Shown one piece after another: positions 1 to 7,946 of a stretch of DNA of 21,318 nucleotides. Every line of letters begins with the position of its first letter. The first letter of the stretch is position 1. Below the pieces are notes generated by a model. That model was not told the origin of the DNA, ran no database searches, and saw only the letters and a program-made list of their open reading frames with translations. Source of the DNA: Lysobacterales bacterium (GTDB lineage: Bacteria > Pseudomonadota > Gammaproteobacteria > Xanthomonadales > SZUA-36); the NCBI GenBank assembly GCA_030637665.1, contig DAOWGA010000144.1:1-21318 (forward strand). Reading direction: 5' to 3'. Made by a program: the position numbers and the translations under genes.

Positions 1-1462
1 CCAGTTCCTCGGGTACAGGTTCGCGGCCCATTTCCTGCAGCATCTGGCGAGAAATGCGGTTCAGCTTGTTGATGGTTTCGATCATGTGCACCGGGATGCG
101 GATGGTACGGGCCTGGTCCGCGATGGAGCGCGTGATGGCCTGCCGGATCCACCAGGTGGCGTAGGTCGAGAACTTGTAACCGCGACGGTATTCGAATTTG
201 TCCACTGCCTTCATCAAACCGATGTTGCCTTCCTGGATCAGGTCCAGGAACTGCAGGCCGCGGTTAGTGTATTTTTTCGCGATCGAAATCACCAGTCGCA
301 AATTGGCCTCGACCATTTCCTTCTTGGCGCGACGGGCCTTGGCCTCGCCGATGGACATGGAGCGGTTGATGTCTTTCAACTCGGCGATGGTCAGACGGGA
401 CTCTTTTTCGAGCCGGGCAAGTTTTTCCTGCACAGCGCGAATTTCGAGTGCGTATTCAGCCAGTGCAGGCACCCACTTCTGGGAACCCTTTATTATCGGC
501 GTCAACCATTGCGGGTTAGCTTCATTTTCGGTGAAGGACTTCAGGAAAATGGACTTCGGCATCTTGGCCTGAACCACGGCCATCTGCAGAATCATTCGTT
601 CCAGGTCACGCGTCTGCGAAATCGTGTAGCGTAAACGGTCGACCAGGTGATCCACCATTTTCGCCGGGTACTTGATGCGCAAAAATATGTAAGCCATGTC
701 CTCACGTACTTTAAACACACTTTCGTGTTTTGGGCCGTGCTTGTCGTGCAGGTTGACGTAATTCTTGAAGAGCACGGCCAGTTCCTTGAACTTGCGATCC
801 ACTTCCTCGAGATCCGGACCCGTGGGTCCCTGTTCTTCTTCCTCTTCCGCTGCGTCGTCGGTCTTTTCTTCGTTCGCAGGATCCTCAGCGGTTTTCGCCT
901 TAGCGGGCTTGGGTGGTTTGGGAATTTCCTGTTTGGCCAGTTCTTCCGGGTCGATAAAGTCGATCATCAGTTCGGTCAGGCGTTGCTTGCCGTCAACATA
1001 GTGGGCGAATTCCACCAGCAGGTTGGCATAGGTACCCGGGAATCGGGACAGTGCTTTGTGGACCTGCAGCAGGCCGTCTTCGATGCGCTTCGCGATCGCA
1101 ATTTCACCCTCGCGCGTCAGCAATTCCACCGTGCCCATTTCGCGCATGTACATGCGCACAGGATCGGTCGTGCGGCCGATCTCCGATTCCACCGCGGCCA
1201 GTGCGGCAGCGGCTTCTTCAGCGGCCGCATCGTCTTCGCTGACGTTTGCAGCCGCATCATTCAGGATCAGGGTATCGGTATCCGGCGCCACTTCGTGCAC
1301 GGAGATACCCATGTCATTGATCATGTTGATGATGTCTTCGATCTGCTCCGGATCGACAATGTCATCAGGCAGGTGATCATTCACCTGGGCGTAAGTCAGG
1401 AAGCCCTGCTCCTTACCCTTGGTGATGAGTTCCTTCAATTGAGATTGCTGATTCTCGTTCAT
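1..1462 (-). CDS. rpoD: RNA polymerase primary sigma factor RpoD (sigma-70), 3' end cut by window
   Basis: Housekeeping sigma factor that directs RNA polymerase to -35/-10 promoters. I translated it by eye from the ATG at 1462-1460; 487 codons are present and the frame runs off the left edge. The N-terminus ([20 protein letters not shown]) aligns with E. coli RpoD region 1.1, which fixes the start. Region 1.2 carries [20 protein letters not shown], followed by a non-conserved, acidic, Lys/Glu-rich insert. Region 2 begins near residue 380 ([20 protein letters not shown]), and the -10-recognising helix [19 protein letters not shown] lies around 434-453. The window ends just after [11 protein letters not shown], so domains 3 and 4 are missing. 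It is the last gene of the rpsU-yqeY-dnaG-rpoD operon, 80 bases after dnaG. No Shine-Dalgarno is visible; the start is preceded by an A8-T4 run and a short AT-rich hairpin (1483-1497). Confidence 0.98.
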   Translation of the reverse strand, partial: MNENQQSQLKELITKGKEQGFLTYAQVNDHLPDDIVDPEQIEDIINMINDMGISVHEVAPDTDTLILNDAAANVSEDDAAAEEAAAALAAVESEIGRTTDPVRMYMREMGTVELLTREGEIAIAKRIEDGLLQVHKALSRFPGTYANLLVEFAHYVDGKQRLTELMIDFIDPEELAKQEIPKPPKPAKAKTAEDPANEEKTDDAAEEEEEQGPTGPDLEEVDRKFKELAVLFKNYVNLHDKHGPKHESVFKVREDMAYIFLRIKYPAKMVDHLVDRLRYTISQTRDLERMILQMAVVQAKMPKSIFLKSFTENEANPQWLTPIIKGSQKWVPALAEYALEIRAVQEKLARLEKESRLTIAELKDINRSMSIGEAKARRAKKEMVEANLRLVISIAKKYTNRGLQFLDLIQEGNIGLMKAVDKFEYRRGYKFSTYATWWIRQAITRSIADQARTIRIPVHMIETINKLNRISRQMLQEMGREPVPEEL

Positions 1463-1542
1463 AAAATTTTTTTTGTGCGGTTAACTAAAATATAGTTCAA
1501 GATCACCAACTCGGCGACATCAATTTTCACCCGGGCCCCTTG

Positions 1543-3279
1543 TCACGATTTTTCGCCCTGTAAAGCCTCTATCAGAGTTTGCCGGTGCTGCTGCAACTGT
1601 AACAATGTCGCCCTCTCTTCCGGACCCAGGTCGACAATTTTCGGCATTCGGCTTATCCGCGCTTCAGTCCATTGCAACTCGAGCCCCGTCACGGCATCCC
1701 GGAACTCCTGAGCGAGTTGTTTCTCCTCACCTGGAAGCTGCCAGGTTGCCAGTGTTCCCAAGTGTGAATAGGCTGGATGTTCGCGCCAAAGTTCCAATAG
1801 CTGAGCGGTGGTCATATTGGGGCGTTTGGCGCAGAAGTCAACAAGTTCCCGGTATATTTCAACGCCCGGAAGATCACATCCTGACAAAACGCCGGCATCG
1901 CCAGCCTCGCTTGAAAGTTTGGGGTTCTGCACCAAATGTGCAAGGGCAATCCGCATCGGAGTTCTTTTCTGGGCTGGTTTCCTGCCGATGGGGGCTGTCC
2001 CGCCGGGCAGCGGTGGCTTGCCGCGGGAGTCATCCAGGCGATGTTGAGCCAGCGCTTCCAGGCGACTGAACATCATGTCGTGGAACACGCCGGGTGGGAT
2101 TTGATCGACCTGAGGCCTGGCCAACTCCACCAGCCTGGCGCGGCCATCGATCGAGGACATATCAACTTCGGCTGTAAAGTGGTCAAAAAGGAAACCTGAC
2201 AGAGGCTGCGCTTCATCCAGCAGGGCAGAGAACGTCTCCGCCCCCTTGCTGCGCACCATGGTGTCCGGGTCTTCACCTTCCGGCAGAAACAGAAACTTTG
2301 CCTGGCGCCCTTCACGCAATCGCGGCAGAGTCGCTTCCAGCGCCCGCCAGGCCGCTTTTCTCCCGGCCCGGTCTCCATCGAAGCAGAAGATTACTTCGTC
2401 GGCGGCGCGAAACAGCAATTCAGCCTGCTCGCTGTTTGTCGCCGTACCCAGCGTAGCCACGCAATTTCTGAAACCAAACTGGGCCAGCGCCACCACGTCC
2501 ATGTAGCCTTCAACCACGATAATCCGGTCCAGTTTTGCCTGGCTCTTGCGGGCCAGGTAAAGCCCGTATAACTCACGCCCCTTGTGGAACAACTCAGTCT
2601 CGGGTGAATTCAGGTATTTCGGACCGTCATCGTCCAGTGCGCGGCCGCCGAAGGCGATGACACGGCCACGGCGATCGTGTATCGGGAACATGATGCGATG
2701 CCGAAACTTGTCATAGGTACCGCTTTTACCCTGGCTCAACATACCCGCCCGTTGCAATAGAGATACTCGTTTCTCATCACTGCCCAGGCGTTTGAGCAGT
2801 TTGTCCCAGCCCGCAGGGGCAAATCCAATACCAAATTCCCTGCTCACTTCACCCGACAGGCCGCGCTGTTTCAGGTAATCGATTGCTGCCTGACTTTGCT
2901 TCAACTCACCTTGATAATACGCTGCCGCTGATTCCATCAATTCATACAGGCCGGCTGAGGGACGAGGCTTTTGCGAGGCTTCGCGGGGTACTTCAAGACC
3001 CGCATGCCGGGCCAGATCCTCAACCGCGTCGACAAACTCCAGGCCTTCGTAGTTCATCAGGAATCCGATGGCTGAACCGTGCGCCCCACAACCAAAGCAA
3101 TGATAAAACTGCTTTTGCGGGCTGACAGTGAATGAAGGGGTCTTTTCATCATGGAAAGGGCAACAGGCCTGGTATTCACGGCCAGCACGCTTCATAGGGA
3201 CGCGCCGCTCAATCACTTCCACAATATCTGCTCGAGCGAGCAGTTCTTCAATAAAGGACTCGGGTATCAATCCGCCCAT
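1543..3279 (-). CDS. dnaG: DNA primase DnaG
   Basis: Synthesises RNA primers at the replication fork and is recruited by the DnaB helicase. At 578 aa it is close to the E. coli length of 581. The N-terminal CHC2 zinc ribbon has C40, H43, C61 and C64 (CCPFHDEKTPSF ... YHCFGCGAHG). The RNA-polymerase core contains FGIGFAP and KFRHRIMFPIHDRRGRVIAF. The TOPRIM domain has the acidic motifs VVEGYMDV and FCFDGDRAG (roughly residues 260-315). The C-terminal 130 or so residues are the variable DnaB-interacting domain. The ATG at 3279 is chosen because an in-frame TGA lies six codons upstream. The ribosome binding site is poor. It is third in the rpsU operon, 61 bases after the yqeY-like gene, so it is probably limited by read-through from the strongly expressed rpsU. 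Confidence 0.98.
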   Translation of the reverse strand: MGGLIPESFIEELLARADIVEVIERRVPMKRAGREYQACCPFHDEKTPSFTVSPQKQFYHCFGCGAHGSAIGFLMNYEGLEFVDAVEDLARHAGLEVPREASQKPRPSAGLYELMESAAAYYQGELKQSQAAIDYLKQRGLSGEVSREFGIGFAPAGWDKLLKRLGSDEKRVSLLQRAGMLSQGKSGTYDKFRHRIMFPIHDRRGRVIAFGGRALDDDGPKYLNSPETELFHKGRELYGLYLARKSQAKLDRIIVVEGYMDVVALAQFGFRNCVATLGTATNSEQAELLFRAADEVIFCFDGDRAGRKAAWRALEATLPRLREGRQAKFLFLPEGEDPDTMVRSKGAETFSALLDEAQPLSGFLFDHFTAEVDMSSIDGRARLVELARPQVDQIPPGVFHDMMFSRLEALAQHRLDDSRGKPPLPGGTAPIGRKPAQKRTPMRIALAHLVQNPKLSSEAGDAGVLSGCDLPGVEIYRELVDFCAKRPNMTTAQLLELWREHPAYSHLGTLATWQLPGEEKQLAQEFRDAVTGLELQWTEARISRMPKIVDLGPEERATLLQLQQHRQTLIEALQGEKS

Positions 3280-3340
3280 GTCAGCAGGCCCAGATCAAAA
3301 GGCTGTGGAGGACAGGGCGCGCAATGTGCGGCCACCCACA

Positions 3341-3787
3341 TCAGGAGTTGAGTTGATCCTTCACCGCCTGGCTGACGGCTTTCATGTCAGCACGGCCCTG
3401 GACCTGGCCACGAAGAGCGCTCATCACCTGGCCCATATCACGAATGCTGCTGGCGCCAAGTCCCTCAATGGTGCCAAGGATCAGTGCAGCCAGTTCATCT
3501 GCACCCAGCGGCTCCGGCAGGTAAGTCTGGATCAGGTCCAGCTCAAAGCGTTCTTTTTCCGCCAGGTCTTCACGGCCGGCTTTTTCGAACAGGCCCAGGG
3601 ACTCGCGCCGCTGCTTGACCATCTTGTCCAGCACAGCAAGGACTTGCTCATCATTCAGTTCAATGCGCTTATCGACTTCTATTTGCTTGATCGCCGCGGT
3701 CACCAGGCGCAATGCAGCCAGGCGATCACGCTCATGGGAACGCATCGCATTCTTAACATCATCCTGGATACGGGCTTTAAGCGACAT
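3341..3787 (-). CDS. yqeY: GatB/YqeY domain protein
   Basis: This 148-aa protein consists of the whole YqeY/GatB-like helical domain (start MSLKARIQDDVKNAMRSHER; core VTAAIKQIEVDKRIELNDEQ; YLPEPLGADEL; GQVMSALRGQVQGRADMKAV). The family resembles the C-terminal tail of GatB, which contacts tRNA in Glu/Asp-tRNA amidotransferase. Free-standing members are of uncertain function, and a tRNA-related role is inference. It lies between rpsU and dnaG, a placement seen in many proteobacteria. AGGTGA, 8 bases before the ATG, is a good ribosome binding site. Confidence 0.9.
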   Translation of the reverse strand: MSLKARIQDDVKNAMRSHERDRLAALRLVTAAIKQIEVDKRIELNDEQVLAVLDKMVKQRRESLGLFEKAGREDLAEKERFELDLIQTYLPEPLGADELAALILGTIEGLGASSIRDMGQVMSALRGQVQGRADMKAVSQAVKDQLNS

Positions 3788-3848
3788 CGCAGATCACCTA
3801 ACGACTAATCTAAACTGGATTCGCAGCTTAACGAATCATGCGTAGCCA

Positions 3849-3869
3849 ACCCGGACGGGCCGGCCGGGT
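3849..3869 (-). other. GC-rich inverted repeat between rpsU and the yqeY-like gene (possible attenuator)
   Basis: Arms acccgg (3849-3854) and ccgggt (3864-3869) pair perfectly across nine GC-rich bases, six bases after the rpsU stop. The position matches the intercistronic attenuator known between rpsU and dnaG in E. coli, which lets S21 be made in excess over primase. There is no U-run after the stem on the minus strand, so it is not a standard intrinsic terminator. It could instead be an RNA-stability or processing hairpin. Confidence 0.3.
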
Positions 3870-3874
3870 AAAAT

Positions 3875-4090
3875 CTAATACAGGCGGGTACGACGAACTG
3901 CATCCCGCGACAGGCGGCGCATATTGCGCTTCACGGCCGCAGCCGCTTTACGCTTGCGCTCCCATGTGGGCTTTTCGTAGAACTCACGGCGGCGCGTTTC
4001 TGCCATTACACCCGCTTTCTCGCAGGAACGCTTGAAGCGGCGCAGTGCGTACTCAAAAGGCTCATTTTCGCGAACTTTTACACTCGGCAT
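3875..4090 (-). CDS. rpsU: 30S ribosomal protein S21
   Basis: Small-subunit protein needed for translation initiation on natural mRNAs. The ATG at 4090-4088 gives a 71-aa protein, [20 protein letters not shown] ... ending RRTRLY, the same length and ends as other proteobacterial S21 proteins. The frame stays open for 14 further codons upstream, but S21 proteins begin MP(S/V)..., and AGGAAGAG lies 10 bases upstream of this ATG. It is very basic, as expected for an rRNA-binding protein. It is the first gene of rpsU-yqeY-dnaG-rpoD, with a candidate sigma-70 promoter at 4147-4176 and a small leader hairpin at 4112-4126. Confidence 0.98.
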   Translation of the reverse strand: MPSVKVRENEPFEYALRRFKRSCEKAGVMAETRRREFYEKPTWERKRKAAAAVKRNMRRLSRDAVRRTRLY

Positions 4091-4111
4091 TACTAAATCA
4101 CTCTTCCTTTT

Positions 4112-4126
4112 CGCCAAAAAATGGCG
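4112..4126 (-). promoter_or_regulatory. Leader hairpin upstream of the rpsU ribosome binding site
   Basis: Stem cgcca (4112-4116) pairs with tggcg (4122-4126) around five A on the plus strand, which is a U-rich loop in the mRNA. It ends a few bases upstream of the AGGAAGAG ribosome binding site of rpsU. A perfect 5-bp stem could occur by chance; its place in the 5' leader of a ribosomal-protein gene is the only functional hint. Confidence 0.35.
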
Positions 4127-4146
4127 TTGCATTAACGTAGCCGGTT

Positions 4147-4176
4147 ATTTTACCAAGCTTTCTGCGCCTCATGCAA
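4147..4176 (-). promoter_or_regulatory. Candidate sigma-70 promoter of the rpsU operon
   Basis: On the minus strand TTGCAT (4176-4171) and TAAAAT (4152-4147) are separated by 18 bases. The -10 matches consensus at 5 of 6 positions and the -35 at 3 of 6. Transcription would start near 4140, giving a leader of about 50 bases to the rpsU ATG that includes the hairpin at 4112-4126. The location suits the main promoter of the operon. Confidence 0.5.
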
Positions 4177-4212
4177 AGATAAAATTCGATTCCTGCGTTC
4201 AAGTGTAATGAC

Positions 4213-4239
4213 TTATCCGCAGAGAACGCACAAGACATA
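4213..4239 (-). repeat. Left copy of an inverted 27-base repeat flanking the GGT-family gene
   Basis: Read on the minus strand this is three 9-base units: TATGTCTTG, TGCGTTCTC, TGCGGATAA. It matches the plus-strand sequence at 5922-5948 at 22 of 27 positions; in the 22-base core 4215-4236 the match is 20 of 22. The two copies face each other as inverted repeats about 1.7 kb apart, with only the GGT-family gene between them. It lies between that gene's stop and the rpsU promoter. Confidence 0.6.
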
Positions 4240-4266
4240 GCGCTAAGAGTCAGTAACGCCCAATCT

Positions 4267-5835
4267 TCAGCGACTCCTCGCGAAGGCTACTTCGCCACCA
4301 CGGCGGGGGTCGCCGGCGCCGTGGAATTGACCGGCTGGTGTAACGGAAACGGCGTGCACGCCACCGAAGAAGAGGTTTTTGTCGGGCCAGGGATGGGTCC
4401 GGGGTGCGCTGGATTCGAGCGTTTGCAAGGCTTCAGCGCTGAAACCTGCCTCGATACTGAGCATGTCGCGTTCCAGGTGAATGCGAGGCGCACCGACGGC
4501 TTCCTCCAGGCTCATACCGAAATCCAGAAGATTGACCAGCACCTGGGTAACCGCACTGCGTATGCGGTTCGAACCACCGGAACCCAGAGCATAACGGGTG
4601 CCGTCCGCCAATTCAGCCACCGCCGGGGACATCATGGAAGCCAGGCGGGCGCTCTCTTTCCACAGGTTGAAACCGCCGGGGTTGATATCCTCCTCGCCCA
4701 GCATGTTATTCATCATGATGCCGGTACCCGGCAACACATAGGAACAGCCTTCACCGTTCGAAGCGGTGAGACTGGCTATATTACCCCGTGCATCCGCTAC
4801 GCTGATATGCGTTGTGCCCCTGCTGAACAGGGAATTCAGCTTGAGGCTTTCTTGCCAGGCATGGATCGTTTCTGCATCCAGGAATTCGTCCATTTTCCGG
4901 CGATCCAGCCCCGCTTCGAGCGAGTAATCATGCCTTGCCAGGCTGGAGGCCCGCATTCCACGCAGCAGGTTAAGCATGTGTCCCTTACTCCCCCATTTGT
5001 CCTCTTCCGAGGCCCAGTCAGACATCACGCCCAACGCAAAAGCCACCAGGCAACCGCCCGGTGACGGTGGCGGATTAATTGCGCACCGGGTGCCGCGGTA
5101 TCGAAAAACCACCGGTTCCCTGCGTTCCACCCGATACGAAGAAAGATCTGCGAGGCTCAGTTGCCCACCCATGTCACCGCAGTCCCTGCTCAGTCGCTGC
5201 GCCCACTCGCCCTGGTAGAACAGATCCGGGCCTTCGCTTGCCAGTGCCTCGAATGACTCCGCTGCATCAACATTACGCAACAATTCCCCTTTGCGGATCA
5301 GATGGCCGGAATCTCCAGGAGACTCGTACAGGCTAAAAGATGCAGGCGTAGCTTTAGTGATCGGCTGCAGAACCCGGATGATGTAGTGGTGGAACGAATC
5401 TACTTCCACGCCCGAACGGGCGAGTTCAATCGCCGGCGCCATGATGTCCTTGATCGGCATACGGCCAAGATCCCGATGGGCCTCGAATAATCCGGCCACC
5501 ACGCCTGGCACTGCAATCGATCCCATTCCGATATGGAATTCCTGCAACGCCGTTCCGAAATCTGCCATGATGGGGTAAAAATCAAGCTCTTCCTGTGGTC
5601 TTCGGCGCCCCGGAGTCTGGCAGAAAAAATCATAGACCACCGGTTTACCCGCTTCAGGAAGGGCCAGCAGAAACCCGCCACCACCAAGGCTCACCAGCAA
5701 CGGCTCTGCAATTGCAGCCGTGCACAATGCACCCAGCGCAGCGTCAAATGCATTGCCACCCGCTTCCAGTATTTCCACCGCCGTGTGCGAAACTTCCTTG
5801 CTCCCGGAAGCCGCCACACCAAGACTCTTGGCCAA
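4267..5835 (-). CDS. Gamma-glutamyltransferase-family Ntn hydrolase (atypical donor site)
   Basis: GGT-family proteins are made as precursors that cleave themselves before a Thr, which becomes the nucleophile for gamma-glutamyl transfer or hydrolysis. This 522-aa protein shows the family framework: EILEAGGNAFDAALGA near the N-terminus, GSIAVPGVVAGLFEAHRDLG, NPPPSPGGCL, then RGTTHISVADARGN, where T341 should be the first residue of the small subunit, and GSGGSNRI. E. coli R114 (in DFREMAP), which binds the substrate alpha-carboxylate, aligns with F71 in YDFFCQTP. The SSMSP motif reads ASMMSP, and the Asp after LLNNQM is not conserved. A substrate other than glutathione is therefore plausible. 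The TTG start (5835-5833) follows GGGGG by five bases. No signal peptide is visible, so it is probably cytoplasmic. It is flanked by inverted 27-base repeats. Confidence 0.88.
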   Translation of the reverse strand: MAKSLGVAASGSKEVSHTAVEILEAGGNAFDAALGALCTAAIAEPLLVSLGGGGFLLALPEAGKPVVYDFFCQTPGRRRPQEELDFYPIMADFGTALQEFHIGMGSIAVPGVVAGLFEAHRDLGRMPIKDIMAPAIELARSGVEVDSFHHYIIRVLQPITKATPASFSLYESPGDSGHLIRKGELLRNVDAAESFEALASEGPDLFYQGEWAQRLSRDCGDMGGQLSLADLSSYRVERREPVVFRYRGTRCAINPPPSPGGCLVAFALGVMSDWASEEDKWGSKGHMLNLLRGMRASSLARHDYSLEAGLDRRKMDEFLDAETIHAWQESLKLNSLFSRGTTHISVADARGNIASLTASNGEGCSYVLPGTGIMMNNMLGEEDINPGGFNLWKESARLASMMSPAVAELADGTRYALGSGGSNRIRSAVTQVLVNLLDFGMSLEEAVGAPRIHLERDMLSIEAGFSAEALQTLESSAPRTHPWPDKNLFFGGVHAVSVTPAGQFHGAGDPRRGGEVAFARSR

Positions 5836-5921
5836 AGTTTCCCCCAGATAAAAACTGCAATTGAAGATAGCATAAGCTGCGCCGCCTGCAAGGGGCGCAC
5901 GGGTAGGAAGGCAGAATTTTA

Positions 5922-5948
5922 TGCGTCTTTTGCGTCCTCTGCGGATTA
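5922..5948 (+). repeat. Right copy of the inverted 27-base repeat flanking the GGT-family gene
   Basis: Three 9-base units, TGCGTCTTT, TGCGTCCTC and TGCGGATTA, inverted relative to the copy at 4213-4239. It lies in the 200-base divergent space between the GGT-family start and tsaD. The rest of that space holds at most a weak promoter for tsaD (TTGCAG at 5978, TATATC at 6001) and no other gene that I can see. Confidence 0.6.
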
Positions 5949-6035
5949 AACACCAGCGTACAAAAAGTATTTACCCATTGCAGTCTCCGCTTGTCGCGTA
6001 TATATCTGGAGTTCAAACCTTATCGGATTCAGGCT

Positions 6036-7052
6036 TTGCGTGTATTAGGTATTGAAACTTCTTGTGATGAGACCGGGGTTGCCGTTTATGACGGTGAGTT
6101 GGGTCTGATGGCCCACTCGCTTTATTCGCAGGCGCATATCCATGCTGAGTATGGCGGGGTTGTGCCGGAGATCGCCTCTAGGGACCATGTGCGAAAGTTG
6201 CTGCCGCTGCTTGATGAATGCCTGGAAAAAGCTGATTGCACGCGCGGAGAAATCGACGGAGTGGCGTATACGGCCGGGCCCGGCCTGGTCGGTGCTTTAC
6301 TTGTGGGCGCCTCGGTAGGGCGTTCGCTGGCCACTTCTCTGGGCGTTCCGGCGGTCGCCGTGCATCACATGGAGGGACATTTGCTGGCGCCTCTGCTCGA
6401 GGCCGACGCTCCGGATTTTCCATTCGTGGCGCTGCTGGTGTCAGGGGGACATTCGATGCTGGTGGAGGTCAGTGAAATCGGCAAGTACAAGGTGCTTGGC
6501 GAAACGCTGGACGATGCTGCCGGCGAGGCTTTCGACAAGACAGCCAAGCTGCTGGGCCTCGGCTATCCCGGTGGGCCGGCACTGGCCAGGGCGGCGGAAT
6601 CGGGCGACCCGGACCGGTTCTCATTTCCACGCCCGATGACGGATCGTCCTGGCCTGGAATTCAGTTTCAGTGGATTGAAGACCCACACGCGCAACCTGTG
6701 GCGCAAGAACTTCAAACAAGCCAATGCACAGGCTGATATTGCGGCTGGTTTCCAGCAGGCTGTCGTGGACACGCTGCTCATCAAGTGCCGGCGGGCGATG
6801 AAACAGACCCGTAGTGCTCACCTGGTCATCGCCGGTGGCGTCGGGGCCAATCTGCGATTACGCAAAGCGATGTCGCAGGCAGGCAGGAAATACGGCTGGG
6901 GTGTATCCTACCCGCGGATCGAATTTTGCACGGATAATGGTGCCATGATCGCTTTTGCCGGATACCATCGTCTGCGGGCAGGGCAAAGTGAACCGGAATT
7001 AATCTGCGCACGCCCGCGCTGGCCCCTGGATGAACTCAGGGACCTGTCCTGA
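6036..7052 (+). CDS. tsaD: tRNA N6-adenosine threonylcarbamoyltransferase TsaD
   Basis: Catalytic subunit that transfers the threonylcarbamoyl group to A37 of ANN-decoding tRNAs (t6A), working with TsaB and TsaE in the cytoplasm. Family features are the N-terminal [27 protein letters not shown], the metal-binding [37 protein letters not shown] and [14 protein letters not shown] place the start at TTG 6036 (protein '[12 protein letters not shown]'), giving 338 aa against 337 in E. coli and putting the metal ligands at H111 and H115, the E. coli numbers. A longer form from TTG 5991 adds 15 residues unlike the family. The ribosome binding site is weak at both. It is first in tsaD-folB-folK and runs away from the rpsU operon, as in many gammaproteobacteria, but with a GGT-family gene interposed. 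Confidence 0.96.
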   Translation: MRVLGIETSCDETGVAVYDGELGLMAHSLYSQAHIHAEYGGVVPEIASRDHVRKLLPLLDECLEKADCTRGEIDGVAYTAGPGLVGALLVGASVGRSLATSLGVPAVAVHHMEGHLLAPLLEADAPDFPFVALLVSGGHSMLVEVSEIGKYKVLGETLDDAAGEAFDKTAKLLGLGYPGGPALARAAESGDPDRFSFPRPMTDRPGLEFSFSGLKTHTRNLWRKNFKQANAQADIAAGFQQAVVDTLLIKCRRAMKQTRSAHLVIAGGVGANLRLRKAMSQAGRKYGWGVSYPRIEFCTDNGAMIAFAGYHRLRAGQSEPELICARPRWPLDELRDLS

Positions 7053-7091
7053 GCAACCTGTCCGACCTGATAATCAATCGAGAGAACCCGC

Positions 7092-7451
7092 ATGGACCGA
7101 GTGTTTATTGAAGATCTGAGAGTACAGACCGTCATTGGAATATTTGACTGGGAACGGGAGATCAGGCAGACAGTCAGCATCGACCTGGAAATGCAATTCG
7201 ATATTCGTAAAGCAGCCGAATCTGATGCCATCGAGGACACGCTGGACTACAAGGCCGTTGCCAAACGTTTGATCCAATTCATTCAGGAAAACGAATTCCA
7301 GCTGGTCGAAGCGCTGGCTGAACGCTGCGCTGCGATCGTATTGGAAGAGTTCCCGGTCAACTGGCTGCGGCTCAAGCTGGGCAAGCCCGGCGCCGTTCGT
7401 GGATCGAGCGCCGTGGGTGTGATTATCGAACGAGGCACCCATGCCACCTGA
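7092..7451 (+). CDS. folB: Dihydroneopterin aldolase FolB
   Basis: Converts 7,8-dihydroneopterin to 6-hydroxymethyl-7,8-dihydropterin in folate synthesis, in the cytoplasm. The 119-aa protein aligns end to end with E. coli FolB: MDRVFIEDLRVQTVIGIFDW, E21 just after it, RKAAESDAIEDTLDY, LVEALAE, and KLGKPGAV with the catalytic K98, then GVIIERG. It starts 39 bases after tsaD and stops 12 bases before folK, whose enzyme uses its product. This is a clear two-step folate pair co-transcribed with tsaD. Confidence 0.96.
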   Translation: MDRVFIEDLRVQTVIGIFDWEREIRQTVSIDLEMQFDIRKAAESDAIEDTLDYKAVAKRLIQFIQENEFQLVEALAERCAAIVLEEFPVNWLRLKLGKPGAVRGSSAVGVIIERGTHAT

Positions 7452-7463
7452 GGGCCTGAATCG

Positions 7464-7946
7464 ATGAGCACCGCATACCTCGGTCTGGGCAGCAATGTGA
7501 GTGCCCACTCCCATATTGCAGCAGGCATCGCAGCCCTGCTCGAAACGTTCAGAAATGTCCGGCTGTCACCAGCCTACCTGTCCTCTGCGGTGGGCTTCGA
7601 TGGTGATGACTTCATCAACCTGACCGCCTCGGTAGAAACCAGTCTCCAACCGATCGAGCTGAAACACTTCCTGAACGAACTTGAAGACCAGCACCACCGC
7701 CAGCGCGACGCCCCCAAATTCTCCGATCGAACCCTGGATATCGACATCCTTCTTTACGATGATTTGTACCTGATCAGCCCGGTGCTGAAAATTCCACGAA
7801 CCGACATCATGACTTATGCGCATGTACTGAAGCCACTGGCAGATTTAGCTCCCAACCTGGTGCATCCCGTGTGTCACAAGACCATTGACCAGATCTGGCA
7901 AGATTACGCCGGCGATCGCAATGCACTGAAAAGAATAGATTTGTAG
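7464..7946 (+). CDS. folK: 6-hydroxymethyl-7,8-dihydropterin pyrophosphokinase FolK (HPPK)
   Basis: Transfers pyrophosphate from ATP to the FolB product, making the substrate for dihydropteroate synthase. The 160-aa protein has the family start AYLGLGSNV, FINLTASVET, and the signature DRTLDIDILLYDD, with Mg-binding D92 and D94 (D95 and D97 in E. coli), then IPRTDIMTYAHVLKPLADLAP. GAGGG lies about 10 bases before the ATG. The TAG stop is the 'TAG' of the GTAG foot of a REP-like repeat (7942-8004), so the last codons read TTG TAG exactly as in aroE at the other repeat copy. FolK usually ends near here, so little of the protein can have been lost. Confidence 0.96.
   Translation: MSTAYLGLGSNVSAHSHIAAGIAALLETFRNVRLSPAYLSSAVGFDGDDFINLTASVETSLQPIELKHFLNELEDQHHRQRDAPKFSDRTLDIDILLYDDLYLISPVLKIPRTDIMTYAHVLKPLADLAPNLVHPVCHKTIDQIWQDYAGDRNALKRIDL

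Noticed and set aside
86..1495. Plus-strand frames over 1-1495
   Set aside because: They are antisense to rpoD, which I read from the minus strand with an E. coli-like sequence throughout.
3128..3808. Long plus-strand frame opposite the yqeY-like gene and the dnaG start
   Set aside because: Antisense shadow: the minus strand encodes clear DnaG and YqeY proteins, and the plus frame has no recognisable motif or ribosome binding site.
4240..4259. Possible terminator after the GGT-family gene
   Set aside because: The stem needs a G-U pair, is only six pairs and has no U-run.
4321..5064. 247-codon plus-strand frame within the GGT-family gene
   Set aside because: Antisense shadow; the minus strand has the coherent GGT domain with its catalytic Thr.
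5991..6035. Upstream TTG start for tsaD adding 15 residues
   Set aside because: The extra residues have no family counterpart, and starting at 6036 gives E. coli numbering for both metal-binding His.
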